DNA from: CAZFMJ01 sp964520045
GTDB taxonomy: Bacteria; Elusimicrobiota; Elusimicrobia; Elusimicrobiales; CAZFMJ01
DNA: 43,698 bases
Direction of reading: 5' to 3'
Assembly (NCBI GenBank): GCA_964520045.1
Contig: CAZFMJ010000019.1
Span: 1 to 43,698, forward strand
A program made the position numbers and the translations under genes. Below are positions 1 to 8,170 of the stretch, one piece after another (the stretch's first letter is position 1; every line of letters starts with the position of its first letter). The notes under the pieces were generated by a model. It saw nothing but the letters and a program-made list of their open reading frames with translations, had not been told where the DNA came from and did not search any database.

Positions 1-349
1 TCCGGTTTTCTTTAAGCCATTTAAGCGCCAATGACCAGCGGCTTTCGCCTCCCTGTTTGTCCGGACTCTTCATATATACCGAAGCGTCCAGAAGCACCGC
101 AAGCCTCGGTTTTTTGCTGTAATTGCCGTATATAAGCGCGGAAGGTTCGGCAAGGCACAACAAAATAAGAGCCGCCGCGGACAGCCTCAGAACCGCAAAA
201 CTTCGGGGCAGTCCCGAAGGGCACCTCTCCGAGGCCCGAGCAGAGCCTCGGGGCAGTCCCAAGGATGAATATAAATACCTCGCCAAAATAGCCGCGGCTG
301 CGAAACCGGCGAATATTAAAAACCAAGGCGCATTAAAAACTATTTTCAT
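1..349 (-). CDS. VWA-domain membrane protein, N-terminal part (runs off left edge)
   Basis: The open frame starts at the ATG at 349-347 and stays open to base 1, so only about 116 residues are visible. The first 25 residues form a hydrophobic segment (MKIVFNAPWFLIFAGF...). A second hydrophobic helix near residues 60-75 is followed by AVLLDASVYMKSP, which matches the first strand and metal-binding loop of a von Willebrand A domain. The usual DxSxS is degenerate here (DASVY). Two N-terminal helices before a VWA domain is the layout of BatA/BatB-like proteins, and the gene is the last visible member of the MoxR-DUF58-BatA-DUF4159 cluster, so a membrane-anchored partner of the MoxR ATPase is likely. 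Between the two helices the frame runs through a GC-rich palindrome (201-262), which encodes a Gly/Pro/Arg/Ser-rich linker that looks like an insertion. Function beyond this is not known. Confidence 0.75.
   Translation of the reverse strand, partial: MKIVFNAPWFLIFAGFAAAAILARYLYSSLGLPRGSARASERCPSGLPRSFAVLRLSAAALILLCLAEPSALIYGNYSKKPRLAVLLDASVYMKSPDKQGGESRWSLALKWLKENR
201..262. repeat. Tandem palindromes inside the VWA gene
   Basis: There are two adjacent perfect hairpins. The first is CTTCGGG(201-207)/CCCGAAG(213-219) with loop GCAGT; the second is CCGAGGC(229-235)/GCCTCGG(245-251). Both are flanked by direct repeats of GGGCAGTCCC. The block lies in frame in the coding region and resembles, but is not the same as, the GTCCCATTC element at 1269-1349. 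Confidence 0.6.
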
Positions 350-356
350 AATTTAA

Positions 357-530
357 GGGAGGGTAGACGGGAAACGGTAGAAGGTAGACGGCAAAACATA
401 AAAAGTAAAAAATAAAATTTCTCTTCGTTCTTCTTTCCGGCATCTTCTTTACTTTTTCTCATCATCTCTTACGCAGGCCTTCATCCGATAATTCTTTGCT
501 GTTACCATCTACCGTCTACCGTTCTACATC
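357..530. repeat. Intergenic imperfect palindrome, family A
   Basis: The left arm (about 357-397) repeats GGTAGACGG and ACGGTAGA. The right arm (501-527) carries the complement CCGTCTACCGTTCTAC. The middle holds a second, AT-rich complementary pair (AAAAAGTAAA and TTTACTTTTT). The same family recurs at 6880-6982. The stop codon of the DUF4159 gene (524-526) lies within the right arm. No gene is visible in the interval 350-523. Confidence 0.7.
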
Positions 531-1438
531 GCATCCCTCTGCCGGAGTTTTTCCATTATAAAAGGCTGATGAACGGCATCCAGCTTGTATGAGCCGGTGA
601 GAGAATACATTATAATGTTGAGCAAAAGTTTTTTAGCGTTCATCCGCTGTATCTCGCCGCCGGGAATACAGGCATAAAGCGGCTTTCCAAGGCTGTCTTT
701 CATCCATGCGCCAAGCACGTCGTTCCTTGAATAAATAACAGCCGTCCTATGTCCCCATTTCAGGCCCTCAAGAGAGCCTCCGGCCATTGTTCTTCCCCCG
801 AGAGCCCTGAGAAGAAAAAAACTTCTATACACCGGATGCTCCTGCCCGAGCTGTTCGATATCCGCGTCCGGCAGAACCTGTTTAAGGAGACTGCGCACCC
901 AGCCGTCGAAAGGGCTGTGTCTGGCCCCCATGCTGTCGTCGATCCAAATAGTTCCGCCGGATATCAGATAAAGCCTGAGCCTTTGGATCTCGTCATCTCC
1001 AAGCTGTCTCGGCATTGATTTGCATGTCAGCGCCGCAAAAGGATATGAAAAAACAGCATCGTCTTTTAAAGAGATTTTCCTTCTTTCCGGAACGGTCATA
1101 ATGCTTGTCACTCCGGAAACGAATTTTACAACTTCGGTATGCGCGTCAGGATACGGATCGCAGCTGTCTCCTATGTCCAGCTGAACCCATACGAACATAT
1201 CGCCGTTCCCATACCGGCTCTGCGCGGAGGTATCCCGCGCCGATTCCGGAGAATCCGCCCCGCGCTGCGGGACAGTCCCATTCTTTCCTTTGAGGCTTTG
1301 AGAATGGGACAGTCCAAACTCACTGCTTTTATGGATGGTTTGGACAGTCTTTTCTGATGAAGCTGAGGAATCCGCGCGCAGAAAGGTTTCAAAAGACGCA
1401 AAAAATAAAATCAGATACAAAATAATAACCCTATTCAT
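524..1438 (-). CDS. DUF4159 domain secreted protein
   Basis: This 304-residue protein has an N-terminal signal peptide (MNRVIILYLILFFASF...). Its mature part has the DUF4159 pattern: a strand ending FSYPFAALTC, then LRLYLISGGTIWIDD, later HPVYRSFF, and a C-terminal NIIMYSLTG helix. DUF4159 proteins are typical companions of MoxR/BatA clusters and have a glutamine-amidotransferase-like fold without a known reaction. The start is an ATG, 4 nt after the stop of the upstream BatA gene. Residues about 30-56 (KTVQTIHKSSEFG...) are encoded by an inserted palindromic element at 1269-1349. This lengthens the linker after the signal peptide without breaking the frame. The assignment to DUF4159 is firm; the biological role is inferred from the cluster. 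Confidence 0.85.
   Translation of the reverse strand: MNRVIILYLILFFASFETFLRADSSASSEKTVQTIHKSSEFGLSHSQSLKGKNGTVPQRGADSPESARDTSAQSRYGNGDMFVWVQLDIGDSCDPYPDAHTEVVKFVSGVTSIMTVPERRKISLKDDAVFSYPFAALTCKSMPRQLGDDEIQRLRLYLISGGTIWIDDSMGARHSPFDGWVRSLLKQVLPDADIEQLGQEHPVYRSFFLLRALGGRTMAGGSLEGLKWGHRTAVIYSRNDVLGAWMKDSLGKPLYACIPGGEIQRMNAKKLLLNIIMYSLTGSYKLDAVHQPFIMEKLRQRDAM
1269..1349 (-). repeat. Double-hairpin palindromic element (family D), copy in frame in a CDS
   Basis: On the plus strand the block contains GTCCCATTC paired with GAATGGGAC, then GTCCAAAC paired with GTTTGGAC. The inner sequence (CCTTTGAGG; TAAAAGCAGTGAGT on the minus strand) matches copies at 3572-3647 and 33701-33774. It sits in the linker of the DUF4159 gene and keeps the frame. 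Confidence 0.8.
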
Positions 1439-1442
1439 AGTT

Positions 1443-3545
1443 TTATACTATTCGTTTGGAAAGTATTGTTTCAGCCAGAAGCGCAAGCAGGGCGAATAAA
1501 AAAAATACCGGCCCCGCTCCGGCGCCGTGCACTGCCGTCATAAAACCCTCTCCGGCTTCTGAAATTTTTATTTTTTTCCAAGGCGGCGAAAGCTCTTCGG
1601 TTAAATCGCTTTCACCCGACTCCGTATCCGGATTTACGGCAAAAACGCCCTCTTCGGAAGTTCCTTCGCCCCGCCATGAATATAATCCGGGAGCTGCGGT
1701 GCCGTCAAACAGCGCGGTTCCCTGCGAAACAGCGATTATTGAAGACATGCCGTCAGGACCGTCTATTCTCAGCCTGCGCGGAGCGAGATTGGGATTCGGC
1801 CATTTCCGCTCAAAAACTCCGCCTATCTTAAACTGATTTACGGCAGTTTCCCGGCCGGTATTGGAAACCCACGTAAGCGCGCGCTCCATCCATGAGATAA
1901 ACAGCGGCTTTACCGCAACGGCTGTCCATGACGGCTCAAGAGAGGCGGCCCAGCAAAGAACGCGCCCTCTGCCGGCATTCCTTCCCACAAGCGCGGGCCA
2001 CTTTTCGCGTCCGTTGGTAAAACGCCACTTTATCTGAGCGTCTTTTTTCGGGGAAAGCGCAAAAAATTTTTTTACCCCAAGCCTGTCAAGCTCAAAATCC
2101 CGCCACTTAAATCCCTTTTTTTCTTTTGATCCCGGATCCGGCTCAATATCCGCCGGCTCTATTTTAACGTTCTTCTCGACAAGCCCGTTGATTTCAGCGG
2201 GCATCACGGCTTCCAAGGCGGATAATCCTCCGGATTCCAGCGACGGATCGGGTATTATCCATAATCCCCCGCCTCCCATAACATAATCCCGCAGAATATT
2301 TCCGCACTCTCCGGAAAGGCGCGAAAATCCCGATATAATCACGGCCGAATAGCCTCCAAGCTTTATCTCCCCCAGACGGGACAACAGCGCATAATCGCAG
2401 GTAAACGGAAGCAGACTGCCGCCGCCGTGCCCGAAGATCTTTTTGATAAAAAACCCGCCTCTGCCCGCGTCCATAAACGCAGGGTCGGAATAGGCGCACA
2501 GCGTCTTAACGGTATCCGGAAAATCCAGAGAAAAAAAATACACGTCGTCTTCATGAAGGGAGTCTTCCTTCATCTCCACCTTCCCGGAAAAATTGCGAAC
2601 GGGCCCGGCCATATTCCAAACAACGCCGGTTGTTTTGCCGTCGAATGTATCGACCCTCCTTTCGACCGCCGCTCCGCCCCTCGGCAATAGGCGCACGGGC
2701 CATGAATACCGGCTGCCGCCTGATATTTTAAGCCCTGCCTCGGCGGTCATTCCGCCGCCGCGGCCTTCAGCGCTTTTTACAGCGTCAAAAAAACCTGTTC
2801 CCTGCGGAGAGAAAGACTCGATCCATGCATTCTCGCGGTTTTCTCCGAAAAAAGTGCCGGCCAGCAGAACCTTCTTATCATAAAAAGGCAGCGAGGAAAT
2901 ATCAGAAAGGTTTTTCAATCCGTGTTTTGCTCCGTCGGATATCAAAAGGATGATTTTATTTCCGTCTTCTTTTGAAGACGCCAGAAACTTAAACGCCTCT
3001 TTCAGCGCAAGATTGTAGTCCGTGCCCCGAAAGCCCGGACCGGATATTTCAAGCGCCTTTTCCACGCGCTGAAAATCTGAAGTCCATTCCAAACCCACTC
3101 CTTCCGGCCTGTCTGAAAAAAAACCCAGCGCGACTTTATCCGCGGGTTTAAGACGCCTTAGAACGGCCGACGCCGCCTGCACGGCCAGCTTATATCTTTC
3201 CTCTCCCTGCGACCTGCACCGCATTGAATAAGACACATCGGCCAGCATTACTATTTTCAAAGCAGGGCCGGACATTGACCCGGTAAATATTCTTCCGGCC
3301 AAAGAAGAATAGATCACGGGCCTGCAAAAGGCCAGAATCAGCACGGCCAGCGCAAAACAGCGCAAAGCAAGCAGGATCCACTGTTCGATCCTCGACCTCG
3401 GCAGGTTTTTGAGATAAACCTGCCTGAGCAGGAATATACTGCTGAAGCTGATATTGCGCGAACGGTTCAGGAATATAAAGTGGATAAGGACCGGCAAGCC
3501 GGCCGCGGGCAAAAACCATAAAAAGGAAGAATTAAGAAAAGTCAT
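1443..3545 (-). CDS. BatA-like VWA membrane protein
   Basis: About 700 residues. The N-terminus (FLNSSFLWFLPAAGLPVLIH) and the following two helices match the aerotolerance-regulator BatA domain. The next segment is a VWA domain with an intact DVSYSM metal site (about residue 105), the GTDYNLAL threonine and ISDG aspartate. A long periplasmic region follows, including VIISGFSRLSG, which recalls the amidotransferase-like part of such proteins. The chain ends in a transmembrane helix and a short KRIV tail. I chose the ATG at 3545. A TTG at 3584 in the same frame would add 13 residues, but these come from a repeat, and family members normally start just before FLNP. Encoded between DUF58 and DUF4159 genes, it is probably a membrane complex partner of the MoxR ATPase. 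Confidence 0.85.
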   Translation of the reverse strand: MTFLNSSFLWFLPAAGLPVLIHFIFLNRSRNISFSSIFLLRQVYLKNLPRSRIEQWILLALRCFALAVLILAFCRPVIYSSLAGRIFTGSMSGPALKIVMLADVSYSMRCRSQGEERYKLAVQAASAVLRRLKPADKVALGFFSDRPEGVGLEWTSDFQRVEKALEISGPGFRGTDYNLALKEAFKFLASSKEDGNKIILLISDGAKHGLKNLSDISSLPFYDKKVLLAGTFFGENRENAWIESFSPQGTGFFDAVKSAEGRGGGMTAEAGLKISGGSRYSWPVRLLPRGGAAVERRVDTFDGKTTGVVWNMAGPVRNFSGKVEMKEDSLHEDDVYFFSLDFPDTVKTLCAYSDPAFMDAGRGGFFIKKIFGHGGGSLLPFTCDYALLSRLGEIKLGGYSAVIISGFSRLSGECGNILRDYVMGGGGLWIIPDPSLESGGLSALEAVMPAEINGLVEKNVKIEPADIEPDPGSKEKKGFKWRDFELDRLGVKKFFALSPKKDAQIKWRFTNGREKWPALVGRNAGRGRVLCWAASLEPSWTAVAVKPLFISWMERALTWVSNTGRETAVNQFKIGGVFERKWPNPNLAPRRLRIDGPDGMSSIIAVSQGTALFDGTAAPGLYSWRGEGTSEEGVFAVNPDTESGESDLTEELSPPWKKIKISEAGEGFMTAVHGAGAGPVFFLFALLALLAETILSKRIV

Positions 3546-3571
3546 AAGCGCAAAAAGTTTAACCGCAAAGA

Positions 3572-3681
3572 GCGTCCCAAACAATCCTTAAAAGCAGTGA
3601 GTTTGGGACGTCCCATTCTCAAAGCCTTTAAGGAATGAACGGGACGCAAAGTATTTACGCTAAGAACGCAAAGACTGTAAA
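3572..3681 (+). repeat. Double-hairpin element (family D) plus GCAAAG-type repeat
   Basis: From 3572 to 3647 the sequence contains GTCCCAAAC/GTTTGGGAC and then GTCCCATTC/GAACGGGAC. The outer GCGTCCC and GGGACGC also pair, closing the whole element. It continues into a repeat of GACGCAAAG/AACGCAAAG type (3643-3677), which is echoed by CCGCAAAGAGCG at 3563-3574. It fills the gap between the BatA and DUF58 genes. Confidence 0.75.
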
Positions 3682-3686
3682 CACCC

Positions 3687-4559
3687 TTATACCAGAAATC
3701 TTCCCATAACGCCGTCCCACGGCATGTCGGTAAAACAGGGGATATAGTGAATGCCCGCGGAGGCGCAGGTATTTTCGCAGAGTTTCATCCATCGTGAAAA
3801 TTCGGCTTCATAAACTTCTTTAAGCGCGGCGGGCCTGCATACGCATCTGCGCAGGGTTTCAGAATCCCGGAATGAAACGGCTCCGGTCCAGGGCAGATCC
3901 CGCTCCGCCGGGTCTATGATATGAAACACATAGGCGCTGCGCCTGCCGGCCCTCATCATGCGGACCGCCTTCAGCGTGGATTCCGGCTCCGCCATAAGAT
4001 CGGAAAAGAGCATCATCACGGATTTTTTATGCATCTTGCGCGCCAAACTTCCTATCGGGCCGGCGAATGAAGACTGCCCGCCGGGATCAATGCCGGCCAG
4101 CGCGCCGTCTATAAGTTCAAGATGCTTAATACCGCTTCTCGGGAATATTTCAGCGCGCACGATATCCGAAAAAGCCGTCAAACCGCAGGAATCGCCTTTT
4201 ATAAGAGAAAGACACGCTATAGACGCCGCAAGGCGGCAGGCATATTCCCATTTGGTCGCGCCCGATTGCGGCCCCAAAAATCCCATTGAAGCCGAGCAGT
4301 CGTTTATAAGATAAATTCTGAGATTTTTTTCTTCCAGAAATTCCTTAATGAAAAACCGGTCCTTTCTGGCGTAGACTTTCCAGTCTATGAATTTAACATC
4401 GCTCCCTTCCTGATATGATTTATGCTGGGCAAATTCCTGGCTGAATCCGCGCGACATGGTTCTGTGAAGCCCGGGAAAAGTTCCGTCTCCCCGCGCCTTT
4501 ATCTCGCGGCCGCGCAGGCTGCGTATTCTGGCTATTGTCACCGAATCAAGAAATTTCAT
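3687..4559 (-). CDS. DUF58 domain protein
   Basis: 290 residues from the ATG at 4559. The protein shows the DUF58 signature: GLHRTMSRGFSQEFAQHKSY, then GSDVKFIDWKVYARKD and FIKEFLEEKN. It continues as a VWA-like fold with NDCSASMGF as metal-site motif. DUF58 proteins are encoded beside MoxR ATPases throughout bacteria and are thought to be client or adaptor proteins. No transmembrane segment is visible, so it is probably cytoplasmic. An in-frame TTG at 4601 would lengthen the N-terminus through sequence adjoining a 7-bp tandem repeat and is less likely. It is followed after a gap by the BatA-like gene on the same strand. Confidence 0.9.
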   Translation of the reverse strand: MKFLDSVTIARIRSLRGREIKARGDGTFPGLHRTMSRGFSQEFAQHKSYQEGSDVKFIDWKVYARKDRFFIKEFLEEKNLRIYLINDCSASMGFLGPQSGATKWEYACRLAASIACLSLIKGDSCGLTAFSDIVRAEIFPRSGIKHLELIDGALAGIDPGGQSSFAGPIGSLARKMHKKSVMMLFSDLMAEPESTLKAVRMMRAGRRSAYVFHIIDPAERDLPWTGAVSFRDSETLRRCVCRPAALKEVYEAEFSRWMKLCENTCASAGIHYIPCFTDMPWDGVMGRFLV

Positions 4560-4602
4560 AATGAGAAGGCTATTAGTCTGAAGGTACGGATAAGAAACCA
4601 AT

Positions 4603-4635
4603 AGTCTTCAGTCTTCAGTCTTCAGTCTTCAGTCT
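4603..4635. repeat. 7-bp tandem repeat (AGTCTTC)
   Basis: Four perfect head-to-tail copies of AGTCTTC run from 4603 to 4630, followed by a partial fifth. The TPR gene's TGA (4624-4622) and its last codons lie inside the array. Changes in copy number could therefore alter the C-terminus of that protein. Confidence 0.85.
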
Positions 4636-5773
4636 GTTGTTCCCAGCCTTTCGTTCCCTTCCTGCTTTCTTTCTGCAAACGGCGGGCCTGCCTGATATAT
4701 CCTTCAGCCATGGAAGCTTTAAGCGGTTCAAGCTCAACCGCGCGGCGCCAGTCATTAACGGCGCTTTCATAATCTCCCATCTGCGATTTTGCCCTGGCGC
4801 GAAGATCGTAATATTCGGCATTCGCGGGGAATTTGGCTATAGCTTTCTCTATGGCAAGCAATGCGCCGGCGTTCATGCGCATTCTGAAATATGTTCTGGC
4901 CAGACTATGATATAAATCGGAGCCGGGATCCTTGCTTGCGGTTATCGCCGACTGATAATCCGAAACGGCGCCGCTTAAGTCTCCCAGTTTTTCCCTGACA
5001 TAAGCGCGCGATTCGTAATAATCCCGGTTACTGCCGCTGTAGGCCAATGCGGAAGTGAAATTCTCTTCAGCCTCGGATATTCTGCCCTCTTTAAGATAAA
5101 CCTGCCCCAGAACGAAATAAACATCCGCCGCGGACGGATCGACAGCCAAAGCCTTTTTTGAATCTTCAACAGCGCCCGCGGAATCATTCATAGACAGCTT
5201 CAGTTTGGCCCTTTCGGTATAAAATTGGCCGTTGTCCGGCTCCAATGTTACGGCGCTGTTAAAATCTTTGACGGCGTCCTCATATCTGCCCAGCCTGACT
5301 TCCGCTTCCGCCCTTACCGAATATCCTTCCGCATTGGCGGTATCAAGCGCCAGCGCCCTTGAAGAATCCTCCAGCTGGCCGCTCCAATCGCCGGTATATC
5401 TGCCTTTTATAATGCCTCTCCATAAATAAGCCGTCGTTTCCGGATATCCGAGATTTATGGAAGCGGTCATATCTTCCTGCGCCTTTTTAAAATCTCCCAA
5501 AGTCATATAGGCCTGTCCGCGGTAAAAATAAAGCAAGCCGTTTTGCGGATGCTTTGCTATAACCCCGGAATAAACTTCAACCGCTTTTTCCGTTTTGCCG
5601 GATTTGAGCAGGCGCGACGCCGTGGAAATTTCAGGAATATCCCCGGAATTGCGCGGGAAATATTTAAAAACCAGAAAAAAACCCCCTGCTAATACGACCG
5701 CCCCGGCTGTTATGCTGAGCCAGCCGGTTATTCCCGAACGCTTAAAAATATCGCGCGGCTCAATTATCTGCAT
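4622..5773 (-). CDS. TPR-repeat membrane protein of the MoxR cluster
   Basis: About 383 residues from the ATG at 5773. One N-terminal transmembrane helix (ITAGAVVLAGGFFLVFKYF) is followed by some eight or nine 34-residue tetratricopeptide repeats, for example GLLYFYRGQAYMTLGDFKKA and AEYYDLRARAKSQMGDYESA. The TPR array probably scaffolds the BatA/DUF58 proteins, as TPR members (BatC/BatE-like) do in related clusters. The start overlaps the end of the MoxR gene by 14 bases, which indicates translational coupling. An in-frame TTG at 5791 is possible but further inside the MoxR gene. The C-terminal TED and stop codon fall in a 7-bp tandem repeat. Confidence 0.85.
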   Translation of the reverse strand: MQIIEPRDIFKRSGITGWLSITAGAVVLAGGFFLVFKYFPRNSGDIPEISTASRLLKSGKTEKAVEVYSGVIAKHPQNGLLYFYRGQAYMTLGDFKKAQEDMTASINLGYPETTAYLWRGIIKGRYTGDWSGQLEDSSRALALDTANAEGYSVRAEAEVRLGRYEDAVKDFNSAVTLEPDNGQFYTERAKLKLSMNDSAGAVEDSKKALAVDPSAADVYFVLGQVYLKEGRISEAEENFTSALAYSGSNRDYYESRAYVREKLGDLSGAVSDYQSAITASKDPGSDLYHSLARTYFRMRMNAGALLAIEKAIAKFPANAEYYDLRARAKSQMGDYESAVNDWRRAVELEPLKASMAEGYIRQARRLQKESRKGTKGWEQQTED

Positions 5774-6770
5774 GATCAGCTGAATTATCAAGAAGTTTCC
5801 CTGTTATAACATCGGGCTGAATGCCCTCGGCTTCAGCCTGAAAATTAAGCACGATCCTGTGCCTTAAAACAGGTTTTGCCACAGCCCGCAAATCTTCCAT
5901 TGAAACGGCGAATCTGCCCCGCAAAAGACATCTTGCTTTGCAGGCCAGCACCAAAGCCTGCGAGGCCCTGGGCCCGGCTCCCCATGCCACCCACTTGCGC
6001 ACATAATCCGGCGCATCTTTCAAAGAAGCGGAAGGCCTGGTCATTCTGGCAAGCCTGACCGACATATTCATAACGGACTCCGGCACCGGCACCATCCTTA
6101 CCACAGCCTGAAGATCAAGCACGTCTTTTGCATTCAAAGCCTTTTTAAGCTCTTTGCGCCCGGCTCCGGTAGTCTCCGACACTATGCGCCTTTCCTCGCT
6201 TTCATCGGGGTATTCTACGTTTATCTGCATGAAAAAGCGGTCAAGCTGGGCCTCGGGAAGAGGATACGTGCCTTCATGTTCGATGGGATTTTGCGTGGCA
6301 AGGACAAAAAAGGGAAGAGGCAGCGGCATCGTATTGCCGCTTACCGTGACCTGATACTCCTGCATAGCCTGAAGAAGAGCGGATTGCGTGCGGGGGGGGG
6401 TTCTGTTTATCTCGTCGGCAAGGATCATGTTCGCGAATACGGGACCGGGAATAAAACGCATTACGCGCTGGCGCGAAGCCGGATCCTCCTGAAGTATCTC
6501 GGAGCCCGTTATGTCCGAAGGCATGAGATCGGGAGTGAATTGTATCCTTCTGAATTCCAGCTCAAGAATGCCGGCGAGGCTGGATATCATAAGAGTCTTG
6601 GCCAGTCCCGGCACTCCCACCAAAAGCGCATGGCCTCTTGAAAAAAGGGTTATCAATATCTGCTCTATGACTTCATCCTGCCCAACGATGACGTTGCGCA
6701 GCTGGTCAAGTATCTGCGCTTTGCCCTTCTGAAGCTTCTCCGCCAGTTCCATATCGCTTGTCTGCCGCAT
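5760..6770 (-). CDS. MoxR family AAA+ ATPase
   Basis: 336 residues. It has Walker A GVPGLAKT near residues 53-60, Walker B MILADEINR followed by TPPRTQSALLQAMQE, sensor FVLATQNP and the DRFFMQI arginine-finger region. These are diagnostic of MoxR ATPases, which act as chaperones that assemble or activate VWA-domain partners. It is the promoter-proximal gene of a leftward operon whose next genes encode TPR, DUF58, BatA-like and DUF4159 proteins. The ATG at 6770 has GGAG about 8 bases upstream. A TATAAA-like box (6815-6810 on the minus strand) lies just outside a palindromic repeat and may be its promoter. Confidence 0.95.
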   Translation of the reverse strand: MRQTSDMELAEKLQKGKAQILDQLRNVIVGQDEVIEQILITLFSRGHALLVGVPGLAKTLMISSLAGILELEFRRIQFTPDLMPSDITGSEILQEDPASRQRVMRFIPGPVFANMILADEINRTPPRTQSALLQAMQEYQVTVSGNTMPLPLPFFVLATQNPIEHEGTYPLPEAQLDRFFMQINVEYPDESEERRIVSETTGAGRKELKKALNAKDVLDLQAVVRMVPVPESVMNMSVRLARMTRPSASLKDAPDYVRKWVAWGAGPRASQALVLACKARCLLRGRFAVSMEDLRAVAKPVLRHRIVLNFQAEAEGIQPDVITGKLLDNSADHADN

Positions 6771-6814
6771 AAGTATGCTCCTTTTCCCTATTTTTTACCT
6801 AATCTCGTTTTTAT

Positions 6815-6982
6815 AGACGCCCAGTTGCCCGGAAACCCAGCAACCCAGTAGCGCAAGCGGGAAAATCTGAAATGAACTAGATAGGAAACGGCAGACGGTA
6901 AATGGTAGAACAAAAACTTCCCGCGTTTTTCTTTTCTGTTTCCCGTCTACCGTCTCCCTTCTACCATCTACCGTCTTCATCT
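6815..6982. repeat. Intergenic palindromes, family C followed by family A
   Basis: From 6817 to 6872 is a CCCAGCAACCCAGTAGCGC-type repeat (family C), whose inverse is found at 10379-10441. From 6880 to 6982 is a second copy of family A, with arms GGCAGACGGTAAATGGTAGA and TCTACCATCTACCGTC. Together they fill most of the divergent gap between the MoxR and ExbB genes. Confidence 0.7.
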
Positions 6983-6999
6983 ATTTTACAATAAACGGA

Positions 7000-7055
7000 T
7001 TGAAAAAGATTTTTATCAGAATGCTATAATGTATTGAAGATAAATACTCAGGAGA
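7000..7055 (+). promoter_or_regulatory. Promoter and ribosome binding site of the exbB-like gene
   Basis: TTGAAA at 7000-7005 and a perfect TATAAT at 7025-7030 are 19 bases apart, slightly longer than ideal. A GGAGA at 7051-7055 lies 7 bases before the ATG at 7063. This is the only good promoter between the MoxR operon and the energy-transduction genes. Confidence 0.6.
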
Positions 7056-7062
7056 TAAAACA

Positions 7063-7722
7063 ATGCAAGTAACCTTTAAGGAAATAATAGTGGCGGGGGG
7101 GGCGGGGGGTTTTTTNNNNNNNNNNGGCGGACCGGTGCTTTTTCTGCTGGCGGCGGTATCGATATACTCGCTCGCGCTTATGTGGGAAAGACGGATCGCG
7201 TATAAAAAGACCTTCGCCGGAATGCTGAAGCTGGTTTCGGAAATAAGACAGCTTCTCGACGAAGACGATATCAGAACGATAGCCGTGATCTGCAGAAATC
7301 ACCGCACGCCGTCGGGTGAAATACTTTTCAAAGCCGCCACGCATCACGGCACTCCGGCGGAAAAAAGGGAGGCGGTCTCAAAAGCTCTTGAGTGGCACGT
7401 GACGGGACTGCAGAAAGGGCTCACTTTTCTAGCCACCATAGGAAGCATAAGCCCGTTCGTAGGGCTTTTCGGCACGGTGCTGGGAGTAATGAGGGCGTTC
7501 AAAGACCTCGCCTCATACGCCGGCGCAGGCCCGTCCGTGGTGGCAGTGGGCATCGCGGAAGCTCTGGTGAACACCGCAGCCGGACTATTCGTAGCCATAC
7601 CCGCCATAATCGCGTATAACTATTTCATTTCAAAATCCAATCAGTTCGTAAGGGAATTGGACTGGATGGCGGAGCAGATAATAAACAAATCCGCGTTAAA
7701 CAGGGAATTTTCAAAACTATAA
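7063..7722 (+). CDS. ExbB/TolQ family proton channel subunit
   Basis: About 219 codons including the unknown bases. The family features are a first transmembrane helix ending ALMWERR, then a cytoplasmic region, then TIGSISPFVGLFGTVLGVMRAF and the last helix pair VGIAEALVNTAAGLFVAIPA. These form the proton channel that powers ExbD/TonB or TolR/TolA in the inner membrane. The gene stands first in an exbB-exbD-tonB-like set. Ten Ns (7116-7125), preceded by a run of G and T, replace part of the first 25 codons, so the true length and frame across that point are unknown. The start codon is supported by the ribosome binding site, and the frame after the gap by the strong family match. Confidence 0.9.
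   Translation: MQVTFKEIIVAGGAGGFXXXXGGPVLFLLAAVSIYSLALMWERRIAYKKTFAGMLKLVSEIRQLLDEDDIRTIAVICRNHRTPSGEILFKAATHHGTPAEKREAVSKALEWHVTGLQKGLTFLATIGSISPFVGLFGTVLGVMRAFKDLASYAGAGPSVVAVGIAEALVNTAAGLFVAIPAIIAYNYFISKSNQFVRELDWMAEQIINKSALNREFSKL
7116..7125. other. Assembly gap (10 N)
   Basis: A run of ten Ns follows a low-complexity stretch of G and T. It lies inside the exbB-like coding region, and its length is probably arbitrary. Confidence 0.98.
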
Positions 7723-7757
7723 AACTTACTTAAGAAAACGCTAACGTTGAGCAAAAT

Positions 7758-8165
7758 ATGCATATACATAATCTGAGAAAAGGGGTCATGGCTGAGATCA
7801 ACATGATCCCGCTTATAGACGTGGCGCTGATACTGCTTATAATATTCATGGTGATCACTCCGTTCCTCGTTCAGTCGCAGATAGGCGTTCAGCTGCCCAA
7901 GTCGACGCAGGGGTCCCAGCCCCCGCAGGATAATGTCATAAGGATACAGATATCGGCGGACGGCGGCCTTGCGCTGGAAGGCAAACAAATAAAGATCTCG
8001 GGGCTTGAAAAAGAGCTTACCTTAAGACTTTCCCGGTCATACAAAAAAACAGTGCTTGTCCAGGCGGACAAAACCGTAGACATAGAAAAGGTCATCGCCG
8101 TTCTTGACGCGGCTAAAAAACTAGGTGTGACCAAATTGGGCATAGGGGTCGCCCCAGCGCAATAA
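7758..8165 (+). CDS. ExbD/TolR family protein
   Basis: 135 residues with the classic ExbD/TolR N-terminus: AEINMIPLIDVALILLIIFM is a single transmembrane helix with the conserved aspartate in PLIDVAL. It is followed by a small periplasmic domain (VLVQADKTVDIEKVIAVLDA). The protein forms the inner-membrane motor with the ExbB-like protein encoded 35 bases upstream. The ATG at 7758 has only a weak purine stretch upstream, so translation may be partly coupled to the upstream gene. The next gene begins 6 bases after its stop. Confidence 0.93.
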   Translation: MHIHNLRKGVMAEINMIPLIDVALILLIIFMVITPFLVQSQIGVQLPKSTQGSQPPQDNVIRIQISADGGLALEGKQIKISGLEKELTLRLSRSYKKTVLVQADKTVDIEKVIAVLDAAKKLGVTKLGIGVAPAQ

Positions 8166-8170
8166 CGCAA

